The notes: generated from the sequence alone by a model not told the origin. Numbered from the stretch's first letter, positions 17,777 to 27,610 are shown. The stretch is 35,649 nt of DNA from Methylococcaceae bacterium (GCA_947506155.1 CANNNV010000009.1:1-35649); one strand, 5' to 3'. Made by a program: numbers and translations.

Positions 17777-17800
17777 TTTATACGCAAAAGTGCGTATAAA
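17777..17800. repeat. Perfect 10-bp inverted repeat upstream of tnpA
   Basis: Arms TTTATACGCA and TGCGTATAAA separated by four bases. It holds inverted TGCGTA hexamers ten bases apart, and the same hexamer is doubled at the element's right end. It probably marks the left end or the recombinase operator. Confidence 0.55.
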
Positions 17801-17808
17801 TAGAAAAC

Positions 17809-18418
17809 ATGGATACATATAGACCAAATGAGTTTGCAAAGCTAATAGCTAAGACTACTAAGACCTTACAGCGATGATATAGGGAAGGTATTTTAAAAGC
17901 GCATAGATCGCCCACGAATAGGCGGTTCTATACCCATGACCAACTTTCTGAAATACTTGGAGTCAAAGAAAATAAGCGCATGGCTATCAGTTATTGCCGC
18001 GTTTCCAGCCCTGGGCAAAAAGATGATCTACTGTCACAACAAAAAGCCGTTGCTGATTTTTGCATTGGGGCTGGTATTGCGGTTGATGAAGCCATCGTTG
18101 AAGTGGGCGGTGGATTAAACTTAAAACGCAAACAGTTTGTTAGGATTATGTCATTAGTTGAAGCAAGGGGCATTCATACTTTAGTCATTGCCCACAAAGA
18201 TCGTTTAGCCCGTTTTGGTATGGATTGGTTTTGAATATTATCTTGAACAACACGGCTGCAAACTGGTCATTATTAATAATGAAGCCTTGTCGCCAGAGTC
18301 AGAAATGGTGCAAGATTTGATGACGATTATTGATGGTTTTTCATATAGATTGCAAGGCTTGCGCAGCTATAAAAAAGTCATAAAGGAAGCTGCTAGTGAT
18401 AACTCGAATAGCTTATAG
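17809..18418 (+). pseudogene. tnpA: IS607-type serine recombinase TnpA, disrupted
   Basis: Read as one gene, the protein starts MDTYRPNEFAKLIAKTTKTLQR with a MerR-like helix-turn-helix. It continues with the resolvase domain (MAISYCRVSSPGQKDDLLSQQ, catalytic serine in RVSS; then HKDRLARFG) and ends SYRLQGLRSYKKVIKEA. Two lesions break it. Codon 23 (17875-17877) is TGA where relatives usually have TGG, and one extra T in the run at 18229-18232 shifts the frame just after RLARFGMDWF. The rest resumes in the next frame as EYYLEQHGCKLVIINNEALSPESEM. A full recombinase cannot be made without readthrough and frameshifting. The downstream tnpB starts inside its last codons. Confidence 0.85.
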
Positions 18419-19760
18419 CGACAAGATTAACCCAGGCAAGCTTGCCGCTTTGACCGAGCAAGCCGAACGCTTGGGCGCGATCCGCTCAGAAGTGTGGGAG
18501 CGCTTCGGTTCCATTAACGGTATAGGTTTGCGGGACAGAACTATTCGGGATAACTGGCTTAAACAAGGCAAAAAGTTCAACGTCGGCGCAACGCCTTGGA
18601 AACAAACGCTATGTGATGCGATAGGCGACATTAAAGCCTGTCGTGAGGCGGCAAAGTTTGACGTAAAGCAAGCCATCCGTCGGCACACTAAAGAAAAACT
18701 CGAACAAAAGCGCCTGTACACCCTGCTGAAATCTGACAAGTACCTGGACGATCGTTATTTATCACGCACCATGCGTAAACATTTTAAGCGTGGGCATAAT
18801 CATACCCATAATCAAATCATCGTTCGTTCTGACGATTACACCGTATTTACTTTGGGTGGTAGAGTCTGGGTAAAAATTCCCAGTTTAATCAAAGGCAAGC
18901 GTATTGCCATTCCGTTAAGCACCACGGTTGCGCCACAAGGCAATTTACGGATTATCCTACGTAACGGTAAAGTTGAAATTCACTACGCTGCTGAAGAAAT
19001 TAAAACTAACGATTGCGGCACTCAAACCATCGGCGTGGATAAAGGTTATACCGAAGTATTGACCGACTCTGATGGTGAGCATCATGGCGTTACGCTGGGC
19101 GCGGTGCTGTCCAAAGAATCCGATAAGCTAAAAAAGAAATATCAGCGCAGAAACAAGTTAAAGCAGTTCGCCAAAAAGAAACCTTGGGTGACAAAACACA
19201 ACTTGGGACGCAAAAAATTAAATAAACAAGCGATCAAACATCAAGCGGGTGTTAGAACGATTGTGCATGAAGCCGTTAATCAAGTCATTGATAAGGCTGC
19301 GGTGATTGTCACCGAAGATTTAAGCTCACCGATTGCTGGAAAAAAATTCGGCAAGAACGTGAGTCGCCGTTTGTCCTCGTGGACGAAAGGCGTTATTGCC
19401 AGCGCAATAGAAAATGTATCTCGCCGTAGAGGTTCTACGGTCATTTACGTCAATGCTGCCTACACTTCACAAATGGATTCTTGCGACGGTTCTCTTTCGG
19501 GGAAACGGTGCGGGGAGAAGTTTTATCGTGAAAACGGGGAGGTGTTGCAGGCAGATGTAAATGCCGCACGAAACGTCTTAGCAAGACTCCACGACTCAGA
19601 GATAAGTCGATGGCTACCTTATAAACAGGTTAAAGCCATATTGTTAAAGCGAACCAGTGACTATCGGTTGAAACTGCTCAACCAGGACTCCAGTTGCAGG
19701 TTGACTTACCTATCAACGGAGAGCGAATTACTTAATGCGTATGTTTGCGTACAAAATTAA
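18396..19760 (+). CDS. tnpB: TnpB, RNA-guided transposon nuclease
   Basis: 454 residues from a GTG start with AAAGGAAG upstream (18382-18389), overlapping the end of tnpA. RuvC-like catalytic residues are all present: Asp215 (GVDKGYTE), Glu307 (VTEDLSSP), Asp387 (ADVNAARN). The usual four-cysteine zinc finger between the second and third catalytic motifs is replaced by TSQMDSCDGSLSGKRCGEKFY with only two cysteines, a pattern seen in a zinc-finger-poor TnpB branch. TnpB cuts DNA next to a transposon-associated motif, guided by an RNA from the element's 3' end, which helps the element persist. The C-terminal codons contain the likely recombination sites. It appears functional although its recombinase is not. 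Confidence 0.88.
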   Translation: MITRIAYSDKINPGKLAALTEQAERLGAIRSEVWERFGSINGIGLRDRTIRDNWLKQGKKFNVGATPWKQTLCDAIGDIKACREAAKFDVKQAIRRHTKEKLEQKRLYTLLKSDKYLDDRYLSRTMRKHFKRGHNHTHNQIIVRSDDYTVFTLGGRVWVKIPSLIKGKRIAIPLSTTVAPQGNLRIILRNGKVEIHYAAEEIKTNDCGTQTIGVDKGYTEVLTDSDGEHHGVTLGAVLSKESDKLKKKYQRRNKLKQFAKKKPWVTKHNLGRKKLNKQAIKHQAGVRTIVHEAVNQVIDKAAVIVTEDLSSPIAGKKFGKNVSRRLSSWTKGVIASAIENVSRRRGSTVIYVNAAYTSQMDSCDGSLSGKRCGEKFYRENGEVLQADVNAARNVLARLHDSEISRWLPYKQVKAILLKRTSDYRLKLLNQDSSCRLTYLSTESELLNAYVCVQN

Positions 19761-19797
19761 GAGCAGTTGAATGTAAGATTTGAAATGTGGATCAGCT

Positions 19798-19836
19798 AGC
19801 ATCTGTGTGGGCGAGTTAATCACCCACACAGATGCT
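19798..19836. terminator. Long 14-bp hairpin between tnpB and rlmD
   Basis: A perfect 14-base inverted repeat (AGCATCTGTGTGGG and its complement) with an 11-base loop lies between the convergent tnpB and rlmD genes. It lacks a strong T run on either side, so its role as terminator is likely from position but not certain. It could also fold within the 3' transcript of tnpB. Confidence 0.5.
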
Positions 19837-19885
19837 CAAGTTAATTCGTACTCATTCCTTAGCTAAGATTGTTGTGGCAATATTT

Positions 19886-21220
19886 CTATTTTTCAAATAA
19901 GGCCATCGATTCTACATGCCCGGTCTGCGGAAACATATCCATCACCCCGGCTCTAACCAGTTTATAACCCAGCTCATTAACCAGTATTCCGGCATCACGA
20001 GCTAGCGTTGAGGGGTTACAAGATACATAAACAATCTGCTCCGGCTGCCATTTTTCTAAATGCCGCAAAACATCAGACGCGCCAGCTCTGGAGGGGTCGA
20101 GCAGAATTTTATTGTATTTACGATTGGCCCAGGGCTGATCGCTTATATCCTTGCTTAAATCAGCCGCATAAAACTCGACGTTTTCTATCTCGTTATGACG
20201 GGCATTTTCTTTGGCATGATTAACCAAAGGTTGATCACCTTCCACACCGACCACTGAACCTGCAAACTTTGCCATCGGCAAGGTAAAATTACCCAGACCG
20301 CAGAACAAATCCAGCACCGTGTCGTTTTCATTCAGCGCCAAAGTTTCCAGTACCCGGTTGATCATTTGCTTGTTAATATCATAATTAACCTGAGTAAACA
20401 TAGCCGGCTTAAATTTAAACTCCAAACCCTGATCCGGCAGCGCATAGGTTGGCATGACTTCCTGCTCTCCATCCAGCGGCACGATGGTATCCGGGCCTTT
20501 GGATTGCAGACAAATACTCATATTATGTTCATGCCCGAAACTGCGCATCCGCTCCTTATCGTCATCGGTTGCAGGTGTAAGTACCCTAAACGACAACACA
20601 CATTCGTTGTCGCCGATAGCCACCTCGATCTGTGGAATCTTATCTCTAATAGTCAAGCCACCGATCATCTCCGATAAAGCCATCAGCTTGGTGCCGACGA
20701 TCGGATTCATCACGATGCAGCTTTCAATTTCAGCCAAGTAAGGATGACGCCTTTCCCTGAAGCCCACCAATACCCGGTTCTTTTTTTCGACATATTTAAC
20801 GCCCATCCGCGCTTTGCTGCGATAACCCCAATGCGGACCTGTCAGTGGCTGCCAAAGCTCAGGTGTTTCAACTTTTCCAATGCGTTTAAACTGGTCAATT
20901 AGCAACTCTTGCTTGATTCTGATTTGCGCAGACGATTCGACATGCTGAAAACTGCATCCGCCACACACGCCGTAATGTGCGCACAAGGCATCAACCCGAT
21001 CAGCAGAGCGATTGAACAGTTTGACAACCTTGCCTTCGGCATAATCTTTGCGACTTTCGGTATAAATAAACTCCACTTCCTCACCCGGCAATGCTTCGTC
21101 GATAAAGATCACTTTACCGTCAACATGCGCCACTCCTCGCCCATCGTGCGCCAAAGATTCTATGGTGACTTTAACCGGCGTTTCCGGTAAGGTTTTTCTT
21201 GCTCGTTTTCTATTGGCCAT
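19886..21220 (-). CDS. rlmD: 23S rRNA (uracil-1939-C5)-methyltransferase RlmD
   Basis: 444 residues from the ATG at 21220; the frame is open to a GTG at 21271, but MANRKRARKTLPETPVKVTIESL is the expected start. A TRAM domain comes first (residues 10-70), then the iron-sulfur cysteines CAHYGVCGGCSFQH, and the SAM-dependent methyltransferase fold (VLDLFCGLGNFTLPMA, LLDPSRAGA). The catalytic cysteine is in VYVSCNPSTLARD. It methylates U1939 of 23S rRNA with SAM. It is divergent from sucA and convergent with the IS607 element, which therefore inserted outside it. Confidence 0.93.
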   Translation of the reverse strand: MANRKRARKTLPETPVKVTIESLAHDGRGVAHVDGKVIFIDEALPGEEVEFIYTESRKDYAEGKVVKLFNRSADRVDALCAHYGVCGGCSFQHVESSAQIRIKQELLIDQFKRIGKVETPELWQPLTGPHWGYRSKARMGVKYVEKKNRVLVGFRERRHPYLAEIESCIVMNPIVGTKLMALSEMIGGLTIRDKIPQIEVAIGDNECVLSFRVLTPATDDDKERMRSFGHEHNMSICLQSKGPDTIVPLDGEQEVMPTYALPDQGLEFKFKPAMFTQVNYDINKQMINRVLETLALNENDTVLDLFCGLGNFTLPMAKFAGSVVGVEGDQPLVNHAKENARHNEIENVEFYAADLSKDISDQPWANRKYNKILLDPSRAGASDVLRHLEKWQPEQIVYVSCNPSTLARDAGILVNELGYKLVRAGVMDMFPQTGHVESMALFEK

Positions 21221-21551
21221 ATTTCGTTTGTTTCCAACTTTCTGATAATTAATGCCACCCGCCTGACTCACCAGCGACCGGCAAGGAGAAATTCTGTTTA
21301 TTTGCTACAGGCGAGCCACATTTGCTACGCCGACTATTTAGCCGATTTTCTGTTAACGCGGGGGATTATAGCCGATCAGCAGGCAAATCGCTTGACTGGA
21401 AATTACACGCAGTTTCCCTCTGTCCCTGCCCTGTTTTTACTGAAAATATTTCTTGCATATTTTAGGCGGCGAATGTGCCAAACCTTGTTAATATACACCT
21501 TAAAAGCTCAGCCTAAGACAAAATCATTGCAGAATAAATTGGATATCCATA

Positions 21552-24377
21552 ATGAGTAAGCTGCTTAAAATTTTTCAAAATTCTTCTTCACTTTATGGCA
21601 GTAATGCCAGTTTTATTGAAAATCTCTATGAACGCTTTCTGGAAGACCCTGATTCGGTTGAAGCCAGCTGGCAAAAAGAATTTAGTGATATTCATCAGGG
21701 TGCAGATTTTGAAACGCCCCACAGCCCTGTGGTGGAACGCTTTGCACAACTGGCACTTAAATCCCAGGACAGGCTGGCAAAACTGCAAGGGTTTACCGAA
21801 GAAAGCGTCAAAAAACAATCAGCTGTCGCTAGGCTTATCAATCATTACCGGGTTCGCGGCCATCAGATTGCCAGCAATAATCCGCTGGGGAAAACACTGG
21901 CGCCTCCGCCGGATATGGACCCCACTTATTACGGCCTGTCCGAACCCGATATGGACACGCTATTCGATACCGGCTCGCTTTACGATGTTAAACGGCTGCC
22001 TTTGCGTGACATTATTGCCAATTTGAAGAAAATCTACTGCGGCAGTATTGGCTCCGAATACATGCACATCGTTGATACTCAGACCCGGCGCTGGATCATC
22101 AATCGCCTGGAAAACCCAAAAACCAAACGGGAACTGGAACCTGAAAAACAGCACTGGCTGTTAGAATTATTAACGGCAGCTGAAGGTATAGAAGGTCATT
22201 TGCACAATCGTTTTGTCGGCCAGAAACGTTTTTCGCTGGAAGGTGGCGAATCGCTGATTCCGATTCTGGATGAATTAATTCAAGGCTTTGGCGCCAAAGG
22301 TGTCAATGAAATCGTCATCGGCATGGCTCATCGCGGGCGTCTCAATGTGCTGGTCAATATCCTGGGCAAAAGCCCCGCCAGCTTATTTAACGACTTTGCT
22401 GGCACTTCACCGCTATCGCCGGGCGTCAGTACCGGCGACGTCAAATATCACATGGGCTTTTCTTCAGACATCAGTACGCCCGGTGGCCCGGTACATTTAA
22501 CTCTGGCTTTCAACCCATCGCATTTGGAGATTATTAACCCGGTGGTGGAAGGCTCGGTTAAGGCGCGTCAAGACAGAGCTGGAGAAAACGGCATTAACAC
22601 GGTGATCCCGATCTTGATCCATGGCGATGCGGCTTTTTCTGGACAAGGCATTATCATGGAAACTTTGAATATGTCGCAAACCCGGGCTTTTTCAACCGGC
22701 GGTACTGTCCATATTGTGATCAATAATCAAATTGGCTTCACGACCAGCAACCCGCAAGATGCGCGTTCCACGCTATATTGCACCGATGTGGCGAGCATGA
22801 TTCAGGCGCCGGTTTTTCATGTCAACGGCGACGATCCCGATGCCGTTATCTTTGTAACTCAACTGGCATTGGATTACCGGGTGGCCTTTAACAAAGATGT
22901 GGTTATCGACCTGATTTGCTATCGGAGGCTGGGGCATAATGAAGCTGATGAACCTGCCACCACCCAGCCTTTAATGTATAAAAAAATTCGCAAACTCAAA
23001 ACCACACGTAAGCTTTATGCCGAAAAACTGGTTAAAGCTGGGTTGCTTAGCGAGCAGCAAGTGACAGATCTGGAACTTAACTATCAAAAAAAGCTGGAAG
23101 TCGGCGTGGTGGTTTCCAAGTCCATACTGGCCGATGGTCCGTATCCATACACCAATCAATGGAATAGCTTCCTAAATATTGATTGGAGTGTTGCCTGCAA
23201 TACCTCGGTGAGCCTTGATCATCTGCGCTTTTGTAACGACAAAATGCAACACCTGCCGACTGGTTTTGAATTGCACCCCAGAGTGGCCAAAGTCATGGAA
23301 AACCGGCGCAAAATGGCAGCAGGCGCTATGCCGCTGGATTGGGGCTTTGCCGAAAATATGGCCTATGCAACGTTGTTGATGGATAAATACCATGTTCGCT
23401 TAACCGGGCAGGATGTCGGTCGTGGCACGTTTGTGCATCGCCATGCGGTTTTGCATGACCAGATGCACAATAAAACCTATACACCGATTAAACATCTGGA
23501 CCAAGATCAAGGTAATGCGCAGATTTTTGACTCACTGCTGTCCGAAGCCGGTGTATTGGGTTTTGAATATGGCTACAGCACAACCATGCCCAATACCTTA
23601 GTAATCTGGGAAGCGCAATTTGGCGATTTTGCCAACGGCGCCCAAGTGCTTATCGATCAATTCATTAGTTCTGGCGAAACTAAATGGGGCCGGCTATGTC
23701 ATCTGGTGATGTTATTGCCGCACGGCTTTGAAGGCCAAGGACCAGAACATTCCTCGGCACGACTGGAACGCTATCTGCAATTGTGCGCCGAACATAATAT
23801 CCAGGTTTGCAGCCCGACCACACCTGCCCAGATATTTCATTTGCTGCGCCGCCAGATGCTGCGTCCCTATCGTAAACCCTTAATCGTCATGAGTCCCAAG
23901 AGTTTGCTGCGTCATAAACTTGCAGTTTCAACCCTGGAGGACCTAACTGACGGTCAATTTTTACCGCTCATCGGTGAACTAGATGACCTTAATCCCAAAA
24001 AAGTGACACGTTTAGTCATGTGCGCAGGAAAAGTTTATTACGATCTGCTCGAAGCAAGACGTCTGGACGGTCTTAAGCATGTCGCTATTGCTCGTATTGA
24101 GCAACTCTACCCTTTCCCCGATGTATTATTCAAAGCGGAAGTGGCCAAATATCCACAGCTGAAAGAATTCATCTGGTGCCAGGAAGAACCCAAAAATCAG
24201 GGCGCTTGGTATCAATCCAACCATCATTTTATCGATAATCTGGGTCACAAAATCGGCATAAGCTATGCCGGTCGTGAGGCCTCGGCAGCCCCTGCTGTTG
24301 GCAATTTCCGCGTGCATATCGAACAACAAAAAGCCGTCGTTCACTCGGCACTTTACGGCAATCTTTCAGGAAAATAA
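21552..24377 (+). CDS. sucA: 2-oxoglutarate dehydrogenase E1 component
   Basis: A 941-residue thiamine-diphosphate enzyme that decarboxylates 2-oxoglutarate and transfers succinyl to the lipoyl group of SucB in the TCA cycle. Landmarks are the N-terminal [23 protein letters not shown], the [13 protein letters not shown] segment with the active-site histidine, [19 protein letters not shown], and the C-terminal [23 protein letters not shown]. Length is normal. The start ATG is close after an A/T-rich leader. sucB begins three bases after its stop, so the two are one transcript. All residues I can check are intact, in contrast with the third gene, lpd. Confidence 0.96.
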   Translation: MSKLLKIFQNSSSLYGSNASFIENLYERFLEDPDSVEASWQKEFSDIHQGADFETPHSPVVERFAQLALKSQDRLAKLQGFTEESVKKQSAVARLINHYRVRGHQIASNNPLGKTLAPPPDMDPTYYGLSEPDMDTLFDTGSLYDVKRLPLRDIIANLKKIYCGSIGSEYMHIVDTQTRRWIINRLENPKTKRELEPEKQHWLLELLTAAEGIEGHLHNRFVGQKRFSLEGGESLIPILDELIQGFGAKGVNEIVIGMAHRGRLNVLVNILGKSPASLFNDFAGTSPLSPGVSTGDVKYHMGFSSDISTPGGPVHLTLAFNPSHLEIINPVVEGSVKARQDRAGENGINTVIPILIHGDAAFSGQGIIMETLNMSQTRAFSTGGTVHIVINNQIGFTTSNPQDARSTLYCTDVASMIQAPVFHVNGDDPDAVIFVTQLALDYRVAFNKDVVIDLICYRRLGHNEADEPATTQPLMYKKIRKLKTTRKLYAEKLVKAGLLSEQQVTDLELNYQKKLEVGVVVSKSILADGPYPYTNQWNSFLNIDWSVACNTSVSLDHLRFCNDKMQHLPTGFELHPRVAKVMENRRKMAAGAMPLDWGFAENMAYATLLMDKYHVRLTGQDVGRGTFVHRHAVLHDQMHNKTYTPIKHLDQDQGNAQIFDSLLSEAGVLGFEYGYSTTMPNTLVIWEAQFGDFANGAQVLIDQFISSGETKWGRLCHLVMLLPHGFEGQGPEHSSARLERYLQLCAEHNIQVCSPTTPAQIFHLLRRQMLRPYRKPLIVMSPKSLLRHKLAVSTLEDLTDGQFLPLIGELDDLNPKKVTRLVMCAGKVYYDLLEARRLDGLKHVAIARIEQLYPFPDVLFKAEVAKYPQLKEFIWCQEEPKNQGAWYQSNHHFIDNLGHKIGISYAGREASAAPAVGNFRVHIEQQKAVVHSALYGNLSGK

Positions 24378-24379
24378 CC

Positions 24380-25588
24380 ATGAGTATTGAAATTCTAGTT
24401 CCCCACCTACCCGAATCTGTTTCTGATGCGACACTGATCACTTGGCATAAACAACCCGGCGACACCGTGCTCAAAAATGAAAATCTGGTCGATCTCGAAA
24501 CCGACAAGGTGGTGCTGGAAGTGACTGCGCCGGAATCCGGCATTTTGGTTACTATACTCAAGCAGGACGGTGCTATTGTCGTCGGCGGCGAAGTGCTGGC
24601 CTTACTGGAACCTCAGGAGATAACAGAAACCCCAGCCAGTGCGGAAGCCGAGGAAGCGGACATACCGCTAAGCCCATCAGTACGCCGGTTGATTATTGAA
24701 AATGGACTCGATCCTTCGCTCATCAAAGGCTCCGGAAAAGAAGGCAGGCTGACCAAAGTCGATGTATTGGATTATCTACATAAAAAAAACTTGCAAGAAG
24801 CCCAGCTGATTACGCCAAATCACCAAGAAATTCCCGTTGCACGTATTCCTTTACCCACACAGCCTGAAACTCGCGTCATGTCCAATTTGCGCCCCGAACA
24901 GCGTGTCCCAATGACCCGACTGAGAGCTAAAGTGGCCGAACGGCTGCTACAGGCACAGCAAAATGCGGCTATGCTGACCACGTTTAACGAAGTTAATATG
25001 CAAAATGTGATTGATCTTCGCAACCAGTACAAGCAACGCTTTGAACAAAAACATCAGGTCAAGCTGGGCTTTATGTCCTTTTTTGTCAAGGCATCTATCG
25101 AAGCGTTAAAACGCTTCCCGGCGATCAACGCGTCCATTGACGAAAACGACATTATCTATCACGGCTATTATGATATCGGCATTGCGGTCAGCACCGACCG
25201 TGGCCTGATTGTGCCGGTGTTGCGCGATGCGGATCAGCTGGATTTTGCCGGAATTGAACAAAGCATTGTCGATTTTGGCGCCAAAACCAAAGCGGGGACG
25301 TTGACTTATGATGATTTAAAAGGTGGCACGTTCACAATTACCAATGGCGGCATTTTCGGCTCCATGCTGTCCACGCCAATACTCAATCCGCCGCAGTGCG
25401 CGATCCTGGGCATGCATGCCATCAAGGAGAGAGCGGTGGTGGAAAACGGGCAGATTGTGATCAGGCCAATCATGTACCTGGCTTTATCCTATGATCACCG
25501 CCTGGTTGATGGCCGAGAAGCCGTGCAGTTTTTAGTCACCATCAAAGAATGCCTGGAAGCACCAGCGCATTTATTGCTCAATATTTAA
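24380..25588 (+). CDS. sucB: 2-oxoglutarate dehydrogenase E2, dihydrolipoyl succinyltransferase
   Basis: A 402-residue core of the 2-oxoglutarate dehydrogenase complex. The lipoyl domain carries Lys43 in [12 protein letters not shown] linker and the E1/E3-binding domain follow ([37 protein letters not shown]), then the catalytic domain with [12 protein letters not shown] (His373 and Asp377). Everything needed for succinyl transfer is present, so the complex requires a working E3 to reoxidise the lipoyl group. It is coupled to sucA and followed after 201 bases by an lpd-like gene. Confidence 0.96.
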   Translation: MSIEILVPHLPESVSDATLITWHKQPGDTVLKNENLVDLETDKVVLEVTAPESGILVTILKQDGAIVVGGEVLALLEPQEITETPASAEAEEADIPLSPSVRRLIIENGLDPSLIKGSGKEGRLTKVDVLDYLHKKNLQEAQLITPNHQEIPVARIPLPTQPETRVMSNLRPEQRVPMTRLRAKVAERLLQAQQNAAMLTTFNEVNMQNVIDLRNQYKQRFEQKHQVKLGFMSFFVKASIEALKRFPAINASIDENDIIYHGYYDIGIAVSTDRGLIVPVLRDADQLDFAGIEQSIVDFGAKTKAGTLTYDDLKGGTFTITNGGIFGSMLSTPILNPPQCAILGMHAIKERAVVENGQIVIRPIMYLALSYDHRLVDGREAVQFLVTIKECLEAPAHLLLNI

Positions 25589-25660
25589 CATCCTGCGCTG
25601 AACCAGAGCTAATTTACACATCTGTTCAACACAACAAAAACAATTGGTTACAGTGAGACT

Positions 25661-25697
25661 AAGCCCCCTCTCCAACAGGAGAGGGTTGGGGAGAGGA
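25661..25697. repeat. Interspersed palindromic repeat in the sucB-lpd gap
   Basis: CCCTCTCC at 25666-25673 can pair with GGAGAGGG at 25678-25685 or with the following GGGGAGAGG at 25688-25696. This CT-rich arm followed by two GA-rich arms resembles a small palindromic repeat scattered through many proteobacterial genomes between genes. It lies in the 201-base gap between sucB and lpd and may limit or stabilise their transcript. Nothing else was seen in the gap. Confidence 0.55.
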
Positions 25698-25789
25698 GAA
25701 TAAAGTCAAGCATTCCCAACACCTAAATAAATGAAGTTATAAGTTACAAAACCCTGCCCAATAATTTCTGATTTTTCAGGATAAAAGCC

Positions 25790-27262
25790 ATGTCAAAAAA
25801 ACAAGATAAGTCATTTGATGTCATCGTGATCGGCGCAGGACCGGCGGGTTATTCCGCCGCCATTCGCTGTGCTGAACTCGGCTTAAAAACCGCCTGCATC
25901 GACAATTGGAATAACGATAAAAGCTTGGTCAGCTTAGGTGGCACTTACTTGAACGCCGGTTGTGTTGCATCTATCGCCTTGCTGGAATCAGCGAGAATTT
26001 ATCACTCGCTAAACAACCTGAAACAACACGGCATCCAAGTAGCGAAGGTTACTGTTGATATTGCGCTGATGATGCAGCGAAAAAATCAGATTGTCGATAG
26101 GCTTAGCCGACAAATTGCCGATTCGTTTATTGATTGCAACGTCACTTATATTCAGGCAGAGGCTAAGCTGTTTAATGAACGGCAGATTGAAATAAAGCCA
26201 TCTGATCAAACCACTGCCTCAAGACTCGAAGCCAAGCATATCATTTTAGCCTCAGGTTCATCCCCGATCGATTTATCCTGTGCGCCAATAGATAACGAAT
26301 TTATTATTGATTCGACGATGGCGTTAAATCTTGACAGCGTTCCCAAGCGCTTAGCTATCATCGGTGCCGGCGTAATCGGTCTTGAGTTAGCCAGTATCTG
26401 GAATAGGCTGGGTGCTGAAACTATATTACTGGAAGCGCAGGAATCTTTTTTAAGCATGATCGATCAACAAATTGCGTATGATGCTTATCGCATCTACACC
26501 AACCAAGGTCTGGACTTGCGTTTGGGCGCACGGGTTATTTCAACTAAAAAAAGTAGCAAAAAAGCCAGTCTTGAGCATAGCCGAAAGGTCACCGTAAACT
26601 ATCAGGACAATAACGGCACTCACGCGCTGGAGGTTGATAAGCTGATTGTTGCCTCGGGCCGTAGACCTAACACCGAAAATCTGGCTGCGGCCGAAGCTGA
26701 TTTACTGCTCGATGAAAACGGTTATGTCCATGTTGATGAAAACTGTCGCACCACGTTGCCCGGGGTTTACGCGATAGGCGATATAACCTTGCTCGGCCCA
26801 ATGATCGCGCATAAAGGCATAGAAGAAGGCTTGTTTGTTGCTGAACAAATTGCCGGTTTTCACAACCCTGTTAATTACCATCTGTTGCCTAGCGTTATTT
26901 TTACCGATCCTGAAATTGCCTGGGTAGGTCAAACTGAACAGGCTTTGAGAGCCATGGGTGAACCTATCAACATCGGTACTTATCCGTTAAGCGCAACAGC
27001 TCGCGGGCTAGCCATGAGCCAAACTGAAGGCCTAGTTAAAATTATCGCTCACGCCGACACCGACCGGCTGCTTGGCGTTCATATCATCGGCACTCAAGCT
27101 TCGGAAATGATTGCCGAAGCGGTGTTGGCTATGGAGTTTTCTGCCAGCAGCGAGGATCTGGTTAGAACCATACACGCCCACCCCACCCTGGCCAAAGCCC
27201 TGCATGGCGCGGCGCTTGTTCTTAAAAACCAAGCCTATACTTCAACGTCATCGGTATTTTAG
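25790..27262 (+). CDS. lpd: Dihydrolipoamide dehydrogenase-like flavoprotein with degenerate active site
   Basis: A 490-residue protein with the fold and position of E3 of the 2-oxoglutarate dehydrogenase complex. The FAD site (VIVIGAGPAGYSAA), NAD site (IIGAGVIGLELASIW), second FAD motif (GVYAIGDIT) and dimer interface are good. The redox centre is not: relatives read GGTCLNVGCIPSK, while this reads GGTYLNAGCVASI, so Cys is Tyr53 and only Cys58 remains. At the C-terminus HPTLSE becomes HPTLAK, so the glutamate pairing with the catalytic His464 is Lys469. It should not reduce or form the active-site disulfide. It may be a non-catalytic or NADH-oxidising relative, with a true E3 elsewhere. Codon use and length appear normal. 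Confidence 0.85.
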   Translation: MSKKQDKSFDVIVIGAGPAGYSAAIRCAELGLKTACIDNWNNDKSLVSLGGTYLNAGCVASIALLESARIYHSLNNLKQHGIQVAKVTVDIALMMQRKNQIVDRLSRQIADSFIDCNVTYIQAEAKLFNERQIEIKPSDQTTASRLEAKHIILASGSSPIDLSCAPIDNEFIIDSTMALNLDSVPKRLAIIGAGVIGLELASIWNRLGAETILLEAQESFLSMIDQQIAYDAYRIYTNQGLDLRLGARVISTKKSSKKASLEHSRKVTVNYQDNNGTHALEVDKLIVASGRRPNTENLAAAEADLLLDENGYVHVDENCRTTLPGVYAIGDITLLGPMIAHKGIEEGLFVAEQIAGFHNPVNYHLLPSVIFTDPEIAWVGQTEQALRAMGEPINIGTYPLSATARGLAMSQTEGLVKIIAHADTDRLLGVHIIGTQASEMIAEAVLAMEFSASSEDLVRTIHAHPTLAKALHGAALVLKNQAYTSTSSVF

Positions 27263-27295
27263 GATAAATTTATTGAGTGGCTCGTCAATTTCATA

Positions 27296-27415
27296 ATGAA
27301 GCGGTTTTTAGATACTCAAAAGCTACCATGATGTGGTTTTTAGATACTCAGTTCTACCATGACGTCACTTTTAGCTACTCATTAGTCTGATGAAGTGATT
27401 TTTAGATACTCATGA
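27296..27415 (+). repeat. Four tandem direct repeats of 31-32 bp
   Basis: Copies begin at 27296, 27328, 27359 and 27390. Each has ATGA followed by a core of TTTTTAGATACTCA or close to it; copies one to three then end in CTACC or a variant. Spacings are 32, 31 and 31 bases, about three helical turns, so all cores face the same side of the helix. They are not palindromic and have no variable spacers. They lie about 135-255 bases before the sigma-54 promoter of pilA, within the 348-base gap after lpd, where nothing else but that promoter was found. Confidence 0.8.
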
Positions 27416-27548
27416 TTAATTTAGTTAGTTCAACAACATACGAGCTGCTAAATTTTATTGAAAGAAAACTTAATAAACCGTTAGCTAAAAAAAATATAGC
27501 CGTTTGTTTTAATAGTTGTTTTTAATAAAAAATTAGGCTATTAATGAC

Positions 27549-27565
27549 TTGGCATAAACCGTGCT
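27549..27565 (+). promoter_or_regulatory. Sigma-54 (RpoN) promoter of the pilin gene
   Basis: TTGGCATAAACCGTGCT contains GG at 27551-27552 and GC at 27563-27564 with exactly ten bases between, the RpoN -24/-12 spacing, and TGGCA matches the consensus. Pilin genes of gammaproteobacteria are commonly RpoN/PilR controlled. The pilA start is at 27611. Confidence 0.8.
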
Positions 27566-27610
27566 TAAACCTCATTGTTACTTGTTTTTCATTTTAATGA
27601 GGATTTAATC

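Larger units (their letters stand above)
17777..19760 (+). mobile_element. IS607-type element with broken tnpA and intact tnpB
   Basis: The element comprises a serine-recombinase gene (broken) and an overlapping tnpB. A perfect inverted repeat (TTTATACGCA / TGCGTATAAA, loop AAAG) at 17777-17800 stands before tnpA. At the right side, inside the last tnpB codons, TGCGTA occurs twice in direct orientation at 19736-19741 and 19746-19751. The ten-base spacing in both ends suggests recombinase binding sites. Exact ends are uncertain because IS607 elements lack target duplications. The left and right limits given are those of the visible motifs and the tnpB stop. Confidence 0.65.

Noticed and set aside
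18396-19760. Nuclease-dead TnpB repressor (TldR-like)
   Set aside because: All three RuvC acidic residues (Asp215, Glu307, Asp387) are present, so the nuclease should be active.
21302-21559. 85-residue open frame just before sucA
   Set aside because: It begins with TTG, overlaps the sucA start, has no recognisable domain and probably lies in the rlmD-sucA divergent promoter region.
27296-27415. Possible CRISPR array
   Set aside because: The repeats are contiguous with almost no spacer, the unit is only 31-32 bp in total and non-palindromic, and no cas gene is present. Tandem binding sites are a better reading.
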